A stretch of 64,000 nucleotides of DNA, from NCBI GenBank assembly GCA_030562195.1, contig JAUJPP010000003.1, forward strand, positions 27,658,602 through 27,722,601. The letters run 5' to 3'. The notes under the pieces are model-generated. The model ran no database searches, was not told the origin of the DNA, and saw only the letters and a list, made by a program, of their open reading frames with translations. The translations under genes were made by a program, and so were the position numbers. Of this stretch, positions 11,323 through 24,099 are shown in pieces; the first letter of the stretch is position 1; every line of letters starts with the position of its first letter. The stretch comes from Nipponacmea schrenckii (Eukaryota > Mollusca > Gastropoda > Lottiidae).

Positions 11323-11775
11323 TGGAACAATCGACCTTATTCATATATAATAATAATAATAATTTCATTGCATAAGTTACACCACAAGTGGTCTAAGCAA
11401 TACAAGAGAACAAAACAAAATACAAGACACAATGATGTGAATTAAGACAAAAATCCAGAAGTTACATATTACTAAGAGGTTACAATACATAAAAATAATA
11501 TAATTGAACGTAAAAAAAAAAATTAAAAAATCCAAGATACTTCTTTATGAGAACGGAATTCCCTTATATGACGTAATTGTAATAAATTGTAATACATTGT
11601 AACAAATTGTTGTAATACAGCACAATGCAAAAAAAAAAAAAATAACCCACATATCCATAGCGACGTTTAGTAAACGTATGAAATTATTAGCGAGTCATAT
11701 GTAAATATAGAAATGAAACCACTCCATGTTCCAACAGTCTATTTTACATCGTACTGGAACAATCGACCTTATTCA
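11323..11775 (-). mobile_element. 5'-truncated non-LTR retrotransposon tail with 21-bp target duplication
   Basis: TGGAACAATCGACCTTATTC (plus A) occurs at 11323-11343 and again at 11755-11775, flanking 411 bases. On the minus strand the insert ends in ACTTATGCAATGAAATTATT and an ATT microsatellite tail abutting the duplication. That combination is the signature of target-primed reverse transcription by a LINE of CR1/L2/Jockey type. No ORF survives. Confidence 0.82.
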
Positions 11776-11829
11776 AACACGGTTCCTGCAACTCTTTTAA
11801 TTCCAGAATGGTCGACTGCTGTGACCTCG

Positions 11830-12295
11830 AGACGAGGGCGTGTTTGATTGGTGTTTAATATCATCTAGGTCAGTCAGTTCAGACACGGCGTGTTTGATTC
11901 AGTCGGTCCAGACAAAGGTGTGTTTGATTCAGTCTGATCTGATACGGCATGTTTGATTCTCTCAGTCCAGACAAAGGTGTGTTTGATATTGCATGTATTA
12001 CCATTCAGGTCAATAAGATTCAGTTAGGGTGTGTTTGACTCAGTTAGTCCAGATAAATGGTGTATTTGATTCATTCAATAAGAAAAGAGTATGTTAAATT
12101 TAGTCATTCCAGAAACGGGTGTGTTTCATTGTGTTTTGAATGATCCAAGTAAATCAGTCGAGACGGGGGCATGTTTGATGCAGACAAAAGCGATATTTTT
12201 TTATTCAAAAAAGTCCAGACTCGGCGTGAATGAAACAGTCAGTCCAGACAAGGGTGTGTTTGATTGTGTTTAATATCGTCCAGGTCAGTTGGGCC
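11830..12295. repeat. Degenerate GTGTTTGATTCAGTC repeat
   Basis: About ten to twelve irregular units of 30-50 bp share CAGTCCAGACAAAGGTGTGT and TTTGATT. The strong decay indicates an old array. Confidence 0.75.
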
Positions 12296-12910
12296 AGACG
12301 TTGGTTTGTTTGGTTGGCGTTAAATGACATACAATGATTTGTAATTATCGCCCTTGATAAAAGAGAAATTGTCTAGGTGTCGGCTGCTTTGTTTTATTTA
12401 TGTTGAATTAAAGTCGTAATTTGTAAAGAAATCGACCGTTATAGATTATCTCCAGACGATTAAATCTCGGCCATTCGGTGGTGTCCAATAGTTGTCTGGT
12501 TTCAAAGATCAGATCAAATGCAAGGCCTTTAATTATTATGTTGCGTTCTACTGCAGTGGTTTATAGTTCTGTACAGCCTTAAATAATGATTCGAAACTAC
12601 ATTTAACAGTACAGACAATTGGATTTCGGGGAGGAGGGGGAAAGGGGGTTGATTCTCCCAGATGTACAGGCCTAGGGTGAATCAAATATTTATTGAGAAA
12701 TGGGGATCTTGATCTGCTTGATGGTTTTCTTCTGTTCTGATCTGAAATAATAACTCGCTCAATAGGCTGAATTTTTTCTCGTATCATTAACATTCATTAG
12801 GGAGAAATTATTCGAACACCACACCCCAAGCCTGTAACTACACAAACTGTGCAACTTTATAATTTATAAAGATCTGGACATCTGATAAATTCCAATACTT
12901 CAAAATGAAT
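12296..12910. other. Non-coding stretch
   Basis: No gene or repeat family recognised; a G-rich patch (ggggaggaggggg) is at about 12629. Confidence 0.4.
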
Positions 12911-13075
12911 TGAAATGAATGGAGTTTTGCGTTCTACTCTTCTGCACCTTATTGGCAAATGAAGACAGGCAACGCCATGTAGTGTGCAATGCGGGAAAAT
13001 TTGCTAAGACAGCGGAATTAGCCTACTCGTTATGCGATTTCTAAATGTCGAGGGATCTGTAAGTTAACACCATAA
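12911..13075 (+). mobile_element. GGAGTTTTACGTC dispersed repeat, 3'-truncated
   Basis: Contains GGAGTTTTGCGTTCTACTCT, GGCAAATGAAGACAGGCAAC, TAGCCTACTCGTTATGCGAT and GTCGAGGGATCTGTAA, in family order, then loses similarity. Confidence 0.8.
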
Positions 13076-14920
13076 TCCATTGCGCCTACAAAAAAAAAAA
13101 ATACTTGCCACTCTGAAGAATCAAATCTGGATACGAGACTTCCACACCCTACTCTCCCGACACCCCGACCCAGGGATCCTCTCTGCAAATAAAAACTTCA
13201 GGTGCCTCAAAGTGCATATCATTTTCTAAATAAAACTCGAACACAACTTGTTATAACTTCTTAGAGTTTATTGTATATCATTAACGACGCGTGCCAAAAA
13301 CACGTGATTATACATATCTTGCTAATTAAAACCAGAAATTACAAGAGGTAATTAAAAACACACTCCATTAAAATATAAAATAAATTTCGTGGTAAATGGA
13401 TTCAGGTGAGGTTTTAATTTTTATAATCAGTGTCTTACAGGTGAAAAGTCCAGAATTACATTTGTAGTAAATAAACCATGAAGCCTGCCAACGATACGCA
13501 TAACAAAACCCGAAATTCAAGTTACATTGGTTGCAGCTAAATGAATTGAACTTTTCTCTAACATATAACTACGAATATACATTATATCTAGCTAGGTCCT
13601 TGATCAGCCTCTGGTCGAGTCAATGTTATATAAATGGAGTTTTACGTCTTAACTAACTGAACCTAATACATCAATTTGATGGCAGGTTTCTGTTTGTTCT
13701 CGTTTCTGAAAGACAGGTAGATGTGGTCTTATTCCAATGATCAGTCGTCATAACAACAGCTTGTTTCTGGACAGTAAGACGTAAAACTCCACGTGTTTTC
13801 AAACCCTTCCATACCCAACGAGGAATCTGCATTTAGATATCAATGGACCCTATACGCGGCTTTGTGATATTGTTTATACCTGCTTAGGTCTATGTCCCAT
13901 AGTCGTGAGATCTATATTCTGTTTCTAGTTGCTATCAATATATCTGTCTGGATGCCTTTTCAAACTTACTACGCTTAACGTTACTTAGTCTACCTAATGA
14001 AAAATATGCATTCGTAAACTCATCAAATTGGGCACAGCATTTTTGATTTTTTTTGGCAGTTAAAAATTAAAATTCTAGTCGCTTAAAACGTCGGCATCTT
14101 TTAATGACGTCATTTCATTTGCTTAGTTACGTCGAGTAAATAATGACCATGGATTCTAAATTTGGTCAGCGTGTCCATTTCGGATGCCCTTGAATAATTT
14201 ATCAGTCCTTCTGGTGATATCTCTTCCATTCAGACATTATCTCTATCAATTCAACATTTTAAACTTTACATTTCATTGTCGACTGTCCCTGGACGATGAG
14301 AAATCAAATTAACCAATTGAATTTATCAATAAAAGTTCACCAAATAAAGATTAAATGTCTAATAAAACGTTATTTTTCGTTTGTTTGAAAGAGACCAGAC
14401 TGATAAATTTTAGTTTATAACCAAGTAAAGTTTAAACTTCTCCTTTTATCTTTTATATTTCTTTCTTTTTTTCATTAAATTTTTTTTTTCATTTGTCTTA
14501 GAAATTCTGATAGAAGTATGACTTGTTTTAAATGTCAGTTGGAAAGAAGAAAGATTTGATACTGTTTAACTTTACTTAGTCAAGAGCACATCCACAAATT
14601 TGTCAAAACGACAACCGAAATCCAAAACAAACATATTGCCTAATTATTGGTACTCACTATTTCTCGTTTCATGCGTGTCAGTATTTCATAAAGAACAATT
14701 ATATCAGGTGACTAGAAGAGTAAACATAACCTGCCTTGCCACACCTAAAAACAAACCCAACTATTCCAATAATTTGAAAGTACAAGGGGGTCACTGGTGT
14801 ATAAAATTATAATATATTTTTGCACTTATTTTAAATATTTTAAGGGAGAGAACTGATCACACAAGATGCACTATGATAATAGAACATGTTACAAACACCC
14901 TCAACAAGGAGGGAAAAAAT
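13076..14920. other. Non-coding; inverted pair of family termini
   Basis: ATGGAGTTTTACGTCTTA near 13636 and its inverse TAAGACGTAAAACTCCA near 13778 face each other 140 bases apart, so two short family fragments are inverted. No gene supported elsewhere in the stretch. Confidence 0.45.
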
Positions 14921-15118
14921 TAAATGAATGGAGTTTTACGTCCTATGCTCCTCTAAACCATATTCGCTAATGCAGACGGGTAACGACATGCAGTGTCGGA
15001 AATTAAGCCAGGACAGTAGTGCACGGAGCCTCAGTTCTCATCCGAACAAGTGGACGCTTTTTCCATGTCAGCCCCTCCAACCCGCATCACTGACAAGGTC
15101 CTGGACAGTGAGGAACCA
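14921..15118 (+). mobile_element. GGAGTTTTACGTC dispersed repeat
   Basis: Starts AAATGAATGGAGTTTTACGT and extends through CTCATCCGAACAAGTGGACG and CATCACTGACAAG. An 81-codon frame at 14928-15173 is an accident of the repeat. Confidence 0.75.
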
Positions 15119-15764
15119 CAATGAGAAAAAACAAGAGAACTCATACCCTGGTATAAATAACCACGCACATTAACATTAGGTATCTAATTCTAGTTCTTCT
15201 CATCTACGTAACATTCTCAAAACGGACTATTTATTTTATTGTAAAAGGGCAATAGAAGATATTTCGAAATATTTCCTTGTAGCATCATAGACTGTCTGTC
15301 ATGCTTTCACCAGAAATAGACAGGTATGGACTAAAAACCTTTTTATTTCATCAGTTGAAACACCTGTAGTTCTTTATAATGTTATTCATTTTCTTTCTTT
15401 TTCAGGTAAGACAATTTCGCTGCAATTGGTTAAAGGTTAAAGTTCAAATTAAAAGAGTTCATTCAGGTCAGCCAGTTAGTTAGATTCCTTTTACAGAAAC
15501 AAAATCCATCAACAGACAATACAAATATCACAATGTTTACTTCTCACAAGATAAGGCATCGATCTACATTTAAATTTCAGTTCAAAATGAATGAATGAAT
15601 AAACGAACTAATGAATAAATGAATTGGACACTTTTTTGTGAAACTTAAATGTAGAAACTATCTTCAAGTGAAGAAACACTGGATATATAAATATACTATT
15701 TCTGACATTTAATAAGTTTAATGCATAGTTTCAATGTTCACTGTTAAGATTACTAACATTTACT

Positions 15765-15903
15765 AACTCAACGTTTCACATGCTCATACAGGCAGCGTTA
15801 TCTAGAGAATTAACTCAACGTTTCACATGCTCATACAGGCAGTGTTATCTAGAGAATTAACTCAACGTTTCACATGCTCATACAGGCAGTGTTATCTAGA
15901 GAA
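15765..15903. repeat. 47-bp tandem repeat, 3 copies
   Basis: Three almost identical copies contain AACTCAACGTTTCACATGCT and TACAGGCAGTGTTATCTAGA. Confidence 0.93.
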
Positions 15904-16213
15904 CTTATGAATGAAACAGTATGAATTTATGAATGCATAGCAACAAGCTTATTCTTGAATGGATAACTGACTGATTGAATAAAAAAAAAGTGGAGATAAA
16001 AGAGGAAGGAATATTCCAGTAAACAGATCTTCCCTCGAGATTAAGTCATCATTTTAAATATGTCATAACAACAATCTCTGTTTCAGGAGGCGGTGATCGA
16101 TCACCATTTCTTTATTTTAGACCAGTATTTATACGCTATGTAATTATTTAAAACGACTTAAAATGACACAAAACACAGGAAATCTAACAACAAATCTTAT
16201 AGCTTCTATTTAC

Positions 16214-16297
16214 ATCATACTGATTTTCTAGTCTTTGTATGTGTATCAGGGACACCATTTTGATTTTCTAGTCTTTGTATGAGTATCAGGGATACGT
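16214..16297. repeat. Direct duplication of ~41 bp
   Basis: TGATTTTCTAGTCTTTGTAT followed by a GTATCAGGGA block appears twice in a row. The same block occurs in reverse near 48345-48380, so it belongs to a dispersed element. Confidence 0.7.
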
Positions 16298-17455
16298 ATC
16301 GCTTCTTTTACGAAAATGCCCTCTCACTTTCATTTTGATTGTCCGGTATAATAATCGAATGCCCTGGTATCACTAATACGAGGTTTAACTGCTAAAGTAA
16401 AACACGGTAGAATATTTTCATAATTTCGATGTTGTATTGCAGGATAATCGGTTGTATCTGAGTACATTTGATATTTTGACCTTTGACCCAGTAGGAAAAT
16501 AATGGTTCTATTTATTTTTCAAGATCAATTTACTGTCAGTTTTTACCCTTCCACTTGAAACTATTTATTATTCCGTCTACATTTATCAGTTTCTCTTGAA
16601 ATTGAATCAGTATACCTCAAACTTGTTAACACCAGCCGCGAATTCGAATTCGTTTATTTCTCAGAATATTTGCTAATACGAAACACACAATTCGTTTGAA
16701 ACATGAGATACGAAACTATTCTTATTGGTTAAAGGGACAGGTTCGTAATTCGTTTGACCAATCATACCTTAGTCTCAAAAACGGAAATTTGTTTAGCTTT
16801 TAAGCTAAGCTAAAAAGTAAAAGTGTTCACAGTTCACTGTCGAAATTTGAGCCTTCAAATCCATGTGTATCTAGAAATATTCTCGTTTGAAAGTTGAAAT
16901 GACGATACGTCATTTCTTGAAATATTTAGAAAAGAGATATACAGAAATAGAAAGTAAACTTCTTAGTTTAAGGTATTTTGAATGAATTACGAGGTTTCGT
17001 GTATTTATAGCACTTCTGAAAACCTTTTAACATAAATGCAAGACCCGAATCAACGTCGAAAATGGCAGACTTGTATCCTGTATCCTTTTACACTCACCGA
17101 ACACATTTCTTACCTCAGGCTTATATCAAACACGACTTGGAATAAAGAGGCGTTTCGAATACAAATTAAAGAAGAGATAAGAGAGTTGACCTAATCGTTA
17201 CCGACACGTTATAGAATAATAATACCTGACAGTTACATGTAACATTTTATACAACCTACAACTTTCTAAAAAAAATATACAAATTTGAACGACAAGATAA
17301 GACAACGTTCAGGCAACTTTTCTTTCAAAGATTACAAGTTATAATAACCCCCGACAGGAAGTGCCGTTTGAATCGAGATAACAAGTCATTTTATAACCGA
17401 TATATATTTATACAATTTATAACAAGATAACGCCATGTTATTACAATGTTGTACA
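16298..17455. other. Non-coding; relic of a repeat shared with the MITE at 63 kb
   Basis: AATTTGAGCCTTCAAATCCA at about 16846 also occurs at about 63114, and a TTAAAGGGACAGG motif lies near 16731. Probably an old copy of a related element. No gene supported. Confidence 0.4.
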
Positions 17456-17469
17456 GATAACTTTACACG

Positions 17470-17745
17470 CACCTGCAGCTTAGTCGGTAGCAAGTTGGAT
17501 TGTCGTCTACTAGGAGAGTACGATAGCTCAGTCAGTAGAGAGTTGGATTGTCGTCTGGTAGGACAGTGGAATAGGTCAGTACAGTGTCGTATTGTAGCCT
17601 GCAAAGAGAGTCAGATAGCTCAGTCAGTAGTGAGTTGGATGGTTGTCTGGAGGGAGAGTAAGATAGCTCAGTTTGTAACGAGTAAACTTGTTGTCTGTCC
17701 GACGATTTGGTGTCCTGGGTTTAAGACGAATTTTTTTCCCGAGCC
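17470..17745 (+). repeat. Tandem tRNA-like heads (A-box repeated, single degenerate B-box)
   Basis: The motif GATAGCTCAGTCAGTAGAG, an A-box-like D-arm, recurs 5-6 times at roughly 55-60 bp spacing, each followed by TTGGATTGTCGTCT. Only the last unit is followed by a B-box-like GGGTTTAAGAC. This looks like the 5' part of a tRNA-derived SINE that was amplified in tandem. Overlapping frames on both strands (17435-17821 +, 17386-17604 -) are judged non-coding. Confidence 0.6.
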
Positions 17746-17961
17746 TGTGCTTCACCCGACCCCACGTCCAAGGAACCCAACTAATCTAGTTGAGCCACTG
17801 ACAGATACCGAGTCCCAATAGAATTGCGTGACTGCTCTATTCTATTTATCCAGTAAGACAAGAGTTTTCTGATTTAAGATAAATCTTAGTTAGATATCGC
17901 GTGTTGTGATCTTACTGTAAACCTCTGTCTAATCTTCCTTGTCAATTTACACAATATATAT

Positions 17962-18805
17962 CAATATAATTATACATCTTCATAATGTCAAGCTATTACA
18001 AACTTCATCTTATACATCTTCACAATATCAAGTTATTACAAACTTCATCTTATACATCTTCAAAATGTCAAGCTATTACTTACTTCATCTTATATATCTT
18101 CACAATATCAAGCTATTACAAACTTCATCTTATACATCTTCACACTATCAAGCTATTACAAACTTCATCTTATACATCTTCACAATATCAAGTTATTACA
18201 AACTTCATCTTATACATCTTCACAATGTCAAGCTATTACTAACTTCATCTTATATATCTTCACAATATCAAGCTATTACAAACTTCATCTTATACATCTT
18301 CACAATATCAAGCTATTACAAACTTCATCTTATACATCTTCACAATGTCAAGCTATTACAAACTTCATCTTATACATCTTCACAATGTCAAGCTATTACA
18401 AACTTCATCTTATACATCGTAACAATATCGAGCTATTACAAACTTCATCTTATACATCTTCACAATATCAAGCTATTACAAACTTCATCTTATACATCTT
18501 CACAATGTCATGTTATTACAAACTTCATATTATACATCTTCACAATGTCAAGTTATTACAAACTTCATCTTATACTTCATCACAATATCAAGCTATTACA
18601 AACTTCATCTTATACATCTCCACAATATCAAGCTATTACAAACTTCATCTTATACATCTCCACAATGTCATGTTATTACAAACTTCATCTTATATATCTT
18701 CACAATATCAAGTTATTACAAACTTCATCTTATATATCTTCACTATGTCAAGCTATTACAAACTTAATCTTATACATTTTCACAATATCAAGCTATTACC
18801 AAATT
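17962..18805. repeat. 40-bp minisatellite, about 21 copies
   Basis: Unit AACTTCATCTTATACATCTT plus CACAATATCAAGCTATTACA. The unit has no stop codon in any of three + strand frames, which creates a spurious 316-codon frame (17939-18889) and shorter ones in the other two frames. Confidence 0.95.
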
Positions 18806-21800
18806 CATTTTCTGTCCGGATACATTACATGTCTGGCTACAGGGCTTTTGAATGTACCAGGTCGTTCTGAATACAAGGCGACAACTTGACCACTTGAATA
18901 AAATAGGAAACTTCTTGGACCACTGACCACCCGGATCTCTCTAATGATATATTTTCCTTAAACTCGCCTAAAGCGATGTCAAATATGACCATGAAGAGCG
19001 GTGTACTTTATCAACATCGTGCCAAATATTCCCAGGGGTATATTTACCTGAAAGATTATCTTAGTCGGATTCACGACATTCCTAGATTCTGTACTTTTAC
19101 AACTGGATGATATTTACTTAATATTTCTCACGTGTGAGTCTGAAGTTTGTTACTTTACACACACGTGCATCTCTTCTATATTTAGACACATATAGTAATA
19201 GATTCACAAACCATGCATGTGGAGGTATTCTTCTTTTCTTTTTCTTTCCTATTTTCTCAATCGGTAACAGAAAAAGAAAATTATGAACTTTTCAAATGTT
19301 TAAATCTTATAAACCAGCGGAAACTGTTCTTTCATCTGACGTTGAAGTATTATTTATATTTAATTATCTCCTTCCGCTGAGTTACGTTTGTCAAATATGT
19401 GTCCAAAGAATTTACTCCTTTTAGAAATCAAGATCTAGATTAGAATCGGAAACATTATCATGTTGACAGCACCGGGCTAGATTCGTGTGGATTCTATCAG
19501 AGATTCTGTGTTTAAACCTCTTGGAATAATTGCTACAACATAGGGTCCAGTCTTTTAGAGGCTTCAAAAACTTAGCCTTGCAAAATAACAGCTTTAATTC
19601 TCTAGGGTTCTTAACATCCCGGAATTGACTACTCCTAAATTGTGCTTATTAATTTGATCTCTACCCCTAAAATGGCAGATGATTACAACCATAACATCTG
19701 GCCTGAGGTCAAGTTGACATTAATACTAGTATTATGATATTCTGACCACCGAAAAGTTCCACTGTACACGTACCTGCTATTCGACAAGATCAAAGGTTGT
19801 TTTTCACTGTTCAAGAACCTGCTAGTTAGACGCGATGAAAGGTTGTTTTTATTCCAAGAAGTGAGAAGAATAAATATTATAAACTTTGTGAAGTGTTGGT
19901 TGTTGTTGATATATAATAATGATTCTACCAGAGCTCTCTTAACATACAAACTACCTGAAACGTATAAATTATCTACCTGATTCTAGAATCATTTGTCTGA
20001 CATTTATTTAACTCTGGTATTCTCATCAACTTATCCTCCGCCAGATGGCGTTTCGCTTCACTTTGCTTTACCTAGGTTTATTACATTGCTAAACCAGCTG
20101 TTTATTACTACTAACAATATTTCATTTCATGTTTAACTAGAAATTTAAATAGAGTAATCCGTGTTTTTAATTAGCCGACGTCAAAAATTGTGATTGAAAG
20201 CATGACGTGTGTGGTAGTTATGGAGGTCACGTGGTCCATTACGACGTGGTTGTTAAACGTAAAGCATCATTGGCAATGTACACCATTCATTTTAATCACA
20301 ATACAAGATTTAGCTCTTCTGTTTTGAAAGGCTGCGTACAATTAACGCCGTGTGTGTATTTCTGATTGTGTTGAAAATATTTATTATCATACAAATGCCG
20401 TCTTTGAAACAATGGTAAATGTAAATATAAAATAACAGTTTGTGTTGAGTTACTTTATAATATCGATAGTACATGACGTAGACAACCATCTCTTCAATCT
20501 CTCTGCAAACTATTAGCCTACATATTTTCAAGTCGTATAAGGGAGGTAATGAATAATCACGATGTTACGTTAATTTCAAAACAACCTATCAAATCTTTTT
20601 ACATACGCTTTGTTTTGTAATTATGAACACACATATGGACACCATTCTTGAATAGAACCGACAGCTCAATATGAGAGATTGCCAAACTATACTGGGGTTA
20701 CAAAGACGGAATACGGTATTCAAAAAAACTGAAGAAAAAACATAGAGTAGGAATATATTTATATGGGTTATGTCTAATATTTTAAGTTAAAGAGCACACA
20801 AGGTTATTTTAGTCGAATTCTTTTCGAATGTAAAGAATTATATTGCTGACTGATTAGTATACTTTATATGTATAGCAATATGGCGGACTTTTCCAAGATA
20901 GCGAAATATTCATCCAGTAATAATATACTTTAACTTCTTTGATCAAATGGTAATTTTTCATTTTTTTTTTTCGTTGCATAATTTTTATCCTGATAAGATA
21001 CGAGATTTTAAAATTACCGGATGGTTCTATTTTAATGATGATAGTTTTCTTCGTGGCCTCGGGGAATCATTCAAATTATCTTCATATTCCCCTGAATTTG
21101 ATACTTGATACTCTTTTTTCGACTAAAATTTATTTATTTTTCATCAAATCTTGGAAGCGGTTGAAAGAACATTGATAAATAATCAACGTTTGGAAGTTTT
21201 GTGAGTAGAATAAAAACACGAACTCAAAGTATGTTGATATTGGGTTTCAACCTTTCATTAGATCCGACTTTCTAATTACAATGTTGTGAATAAATACTGT
21301 TTCATTATGATAAGGATACGGGTAGAGGAGAAGGGTTACTGATCTTAGTCCATATTAGCCCAAAATACAATGACAAAGATTTTACGTCCCTCGACCATTG
21401 CCACCTGTCTGCCTTCAGTTAAAAATGGATAATCCGTAATCTTTGCCAAGAGATTTGACCAAGGACCAGCTGGCGGAATGAATTCTTAATTGTGAACATG
21501 TAAAATTCTTTCCTTTAGCCCCTACCCCAATATTAGACCAATCCTATCATTTCAATCTAATTTTTTAAACATGATTCTGTTATCAGGATATGTAATTGGT
21601 GAAAGCGTTGGAGAGATATATTCAATCAACCTTTCCCAGTGATAACATTCACTGTCAGTGACAATTGTTTGTCATCAATGTCCACCTATACTGATAAGGG
21701 CTTAAAATTGATTTTTGAAGTAACACATGGTGCGGCCAGGGCTTCAAATTAACAGTCGCCCAGTAGCCCATGTGGTAGAAATGTGCTATTGAAATCCTTG

Positions 21801-22330
21801 TTATGTTTGTCCATGTGGCGATCAATTTTTATTTCTAATCGAAATTTTATGGTGACCATACTTTTATCACAAAACGAAATCTCGATGTTATATATTGCTG
21901 TATCAACGTCGTTATACCAATCTTTTTACTTTTACATGATTGCCATTGAATACAGGGTAGTTCAATATCATACTCAACTACACTAATCTGTTATTTCGTT
22001 TCATTAAATATTTCTTTTGTAGTTTTTATTTTTCATACAGCCTGTTAACATTCGTTTTATCCCATCTTCACAAATTTTCTAGGAATTCTTTTCAAAATTT
22101 ATTATGCGGAGATTTTTAGAACGTGTAAATAAACCAAACATCAGAGTTAAAAAAACAGAAAGAATAACTCGTAGCTACTGTAATAGATTGTTAGGTTTAA
22201 GCGAAGAATGTCACTATGGCATAGCCAACTTATTTCGTTCCATAAGATAATTAGTAATCCATGAAATTAGCACTTTCGATTTTCTCGCCATATTACATTT
22301 AACTTCTGATTGAAAGGGTTGTATTTGAAA
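18806..22330. other. Long AT-rich stretch without recognised genes or arrays
   Basis: Small frames only. A short direct repeat around AAAGGTTGTTTTT occurs near 19791 and 19839. Nothing with domain or splice support on either strand. Confidence 0.4.
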
Positions 22331-22337
22331 GTATTCC

Positions 22338-22890
22338 GTGTTACTGGTGTAACCCTTGTAACTGGTGTAATACTACTGTTACTAGTGTAACTCTTGTAAC
22401 TGGTGTAACTCGTGTTACTGTAGTAGCCTGTGTTACTGTTGTAATACGTGTTACTGGTGTAACCCATGTGACTGGTGTAACTCGTGTTACTGGTGTAACC
22501 ATTGCTACTTGTGTAACCCGTGTAACTCGTGTAGCCCGTGTAACTGGTGTAACCCTTGTAACTGGTGAAACCCGTATTACTGATGTAACCTGTGTTACTG
22601 TTGTAACCCGTGCTACTGGTGTAACCCTTGTAACTGGTGTAACCCTTGTAACTGGTGAAACCCGTATTACTGATGTAACCTGTGTTACTGTTGTAACCCG
22701 TGTTACTGGTGTAACCCTAGTAACTGGTGAAACCCGTATTACTGATGTAACCTGTGTTACTGTTGTAACCCGTGTTACTGGTGTAACCCTTGTAACTGGT
22801 GTAACTCGTGTTACTGTAGTAACCTGTGTTACTGTTGTAACCCATGTTACTGGTGTAACCTGTGTTACTGGTGTAACCCGTGTTACTGGC
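22338..22890. repeat. 18-bp palindromic minisatellite, about 31 copies
   Basis: The unit GTGTTACTGGTGTAACCC contains the inverted pair GTTAC/GTAAC with a 4-base spacer. The same two arms pair again across the unit junction. Higher-order blocks starting GGTGAAACCCGTATTACTG recur at about 22564, 22654 and 22726. The 18-bp period keeps frames open on both strands (Val-Thr-rich, 155 and 209 codons); these are judged non-coding. Confidence 0.95.
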
Positions 22891-23368
22891 GTTTTGACAC
22901 CAGAAACCAAGATAACATTCTTAATAAAGAAATGAGAGAAAAAATGAAAATGTTTTATCAAAACATACACATGAATAAATACAATTTACTCTTTTGATAA
23001 ATGTTGTCATTTTTCACAATTCTCTGATGTCCCATGATACACTGAGATACAGTGAATTATTACCAAGGTAATGATCCAGAAATCTATAAATTGAATATTT
23101 TAAAAAAAATATGAATTCATATTTCTTCCTTCCAGAAAAAAAATAACATAATTTCAGCTTGCATCATAAATATATTTCAGGTAGTTGACGTTCTGGAGCC
23201 TTATTCTTTAAAAAACTAATTTGAAAAAGACCCAAGGAATGATTATCTTTCGTTTCCAACAACTATTAGTATATCTCGGATCAAAATTTACTGAGCTATT
23301 AGTTATTAACCCGCTAGCATTGTTTCAGAATTCACCTTTCCTCGGAATAACTTGTGTAATAATGCTTA

Positions 23369-23643
23369 TTAAAGTGATACTGCGTTTTAGAATGGACATA
23401 CAATTTAACTTCTCAAGAATGGTCAATATGAGTATATATTTATCAGTATAATATGAAAATCACACATAATGTTAAGAAATTATTGAAACGCTTGACCAAT
23501 TTATTAAGCGTTTTCAATAATCAATTGCATTTTAAGGATAATTAATACGTTTTCTGGATTTATCTACTGATGAATATAATCTTATTAGCCAAGTTCAAAC
23601 TGTTTAAATTGTATATTCATTCTAAGACGTAGTATTCCTTTAA
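23369..23643. mobile_element. TTAA MITE, copy 1 of the GATACTGCGTCTTA family
   Basis: TTAA borders lie at 23369-23372 and 23640-23643. The terminal inverted repeats read TTAAAGTGATACTGCGTTTT and, reversed, TTAAAGGAATACTACGTCTT. Interior blocks TCAAGAATGGTCAATAT and CTGATGAATA...CCAAGTTCAAA match the copy at 47819. The TTAA target fits piggyBac-type mobilisation. Confidence 0.82.
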
Positions 23644-24099
23644 CTGGAGAGCTCAACAGTGATTTACGTGATTCTCATAAACGTAAACTAAAAAGAACAT
23701 AACATTTGGGTAATAAATAACATTGGTTATTGTACTAACTATTATATATTATTCTCTTTCTTTCATATTTTACCTTTTTTCTATTTTTGTGAAAATCCTT
23801 TTGTATGAATATTTATATATTTCCAATACATGAAGAATTTACTAACTATATTTATGGGAGAAACTTTATGCCTGTTTTTTTTAAAAAGCGAAGATATTAA
23901 AGTTTGAAAATGGAATCTAATCGGATGGCAGCAAGATATATTTGTAGATGTAATAAGGAAAACTGCATCTTATTTAATTTTAAGATTCCTGGATACAATA
24001 CCATGGCGACATCGTGTCGACTTAATCTCATAGTTTATTCTGTTAAATTTGAAATTATTCCTGCAATTCTGAGTTTTGTGTAGGTTTCTGTCAATCAAC

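Noticed and set aside
17939..18889. 316-codon open frame
   Set aside because: Entirely within the 40-bp minisatellite; all three forward frames are open and low-complexity, so openness is a property of the unit.
22341..22970. 209-codon (-) and 155-codon (+) Val-Thr-rich frames
   Set aside because: Produced by the 18-bp palindromic repeat on both strands.
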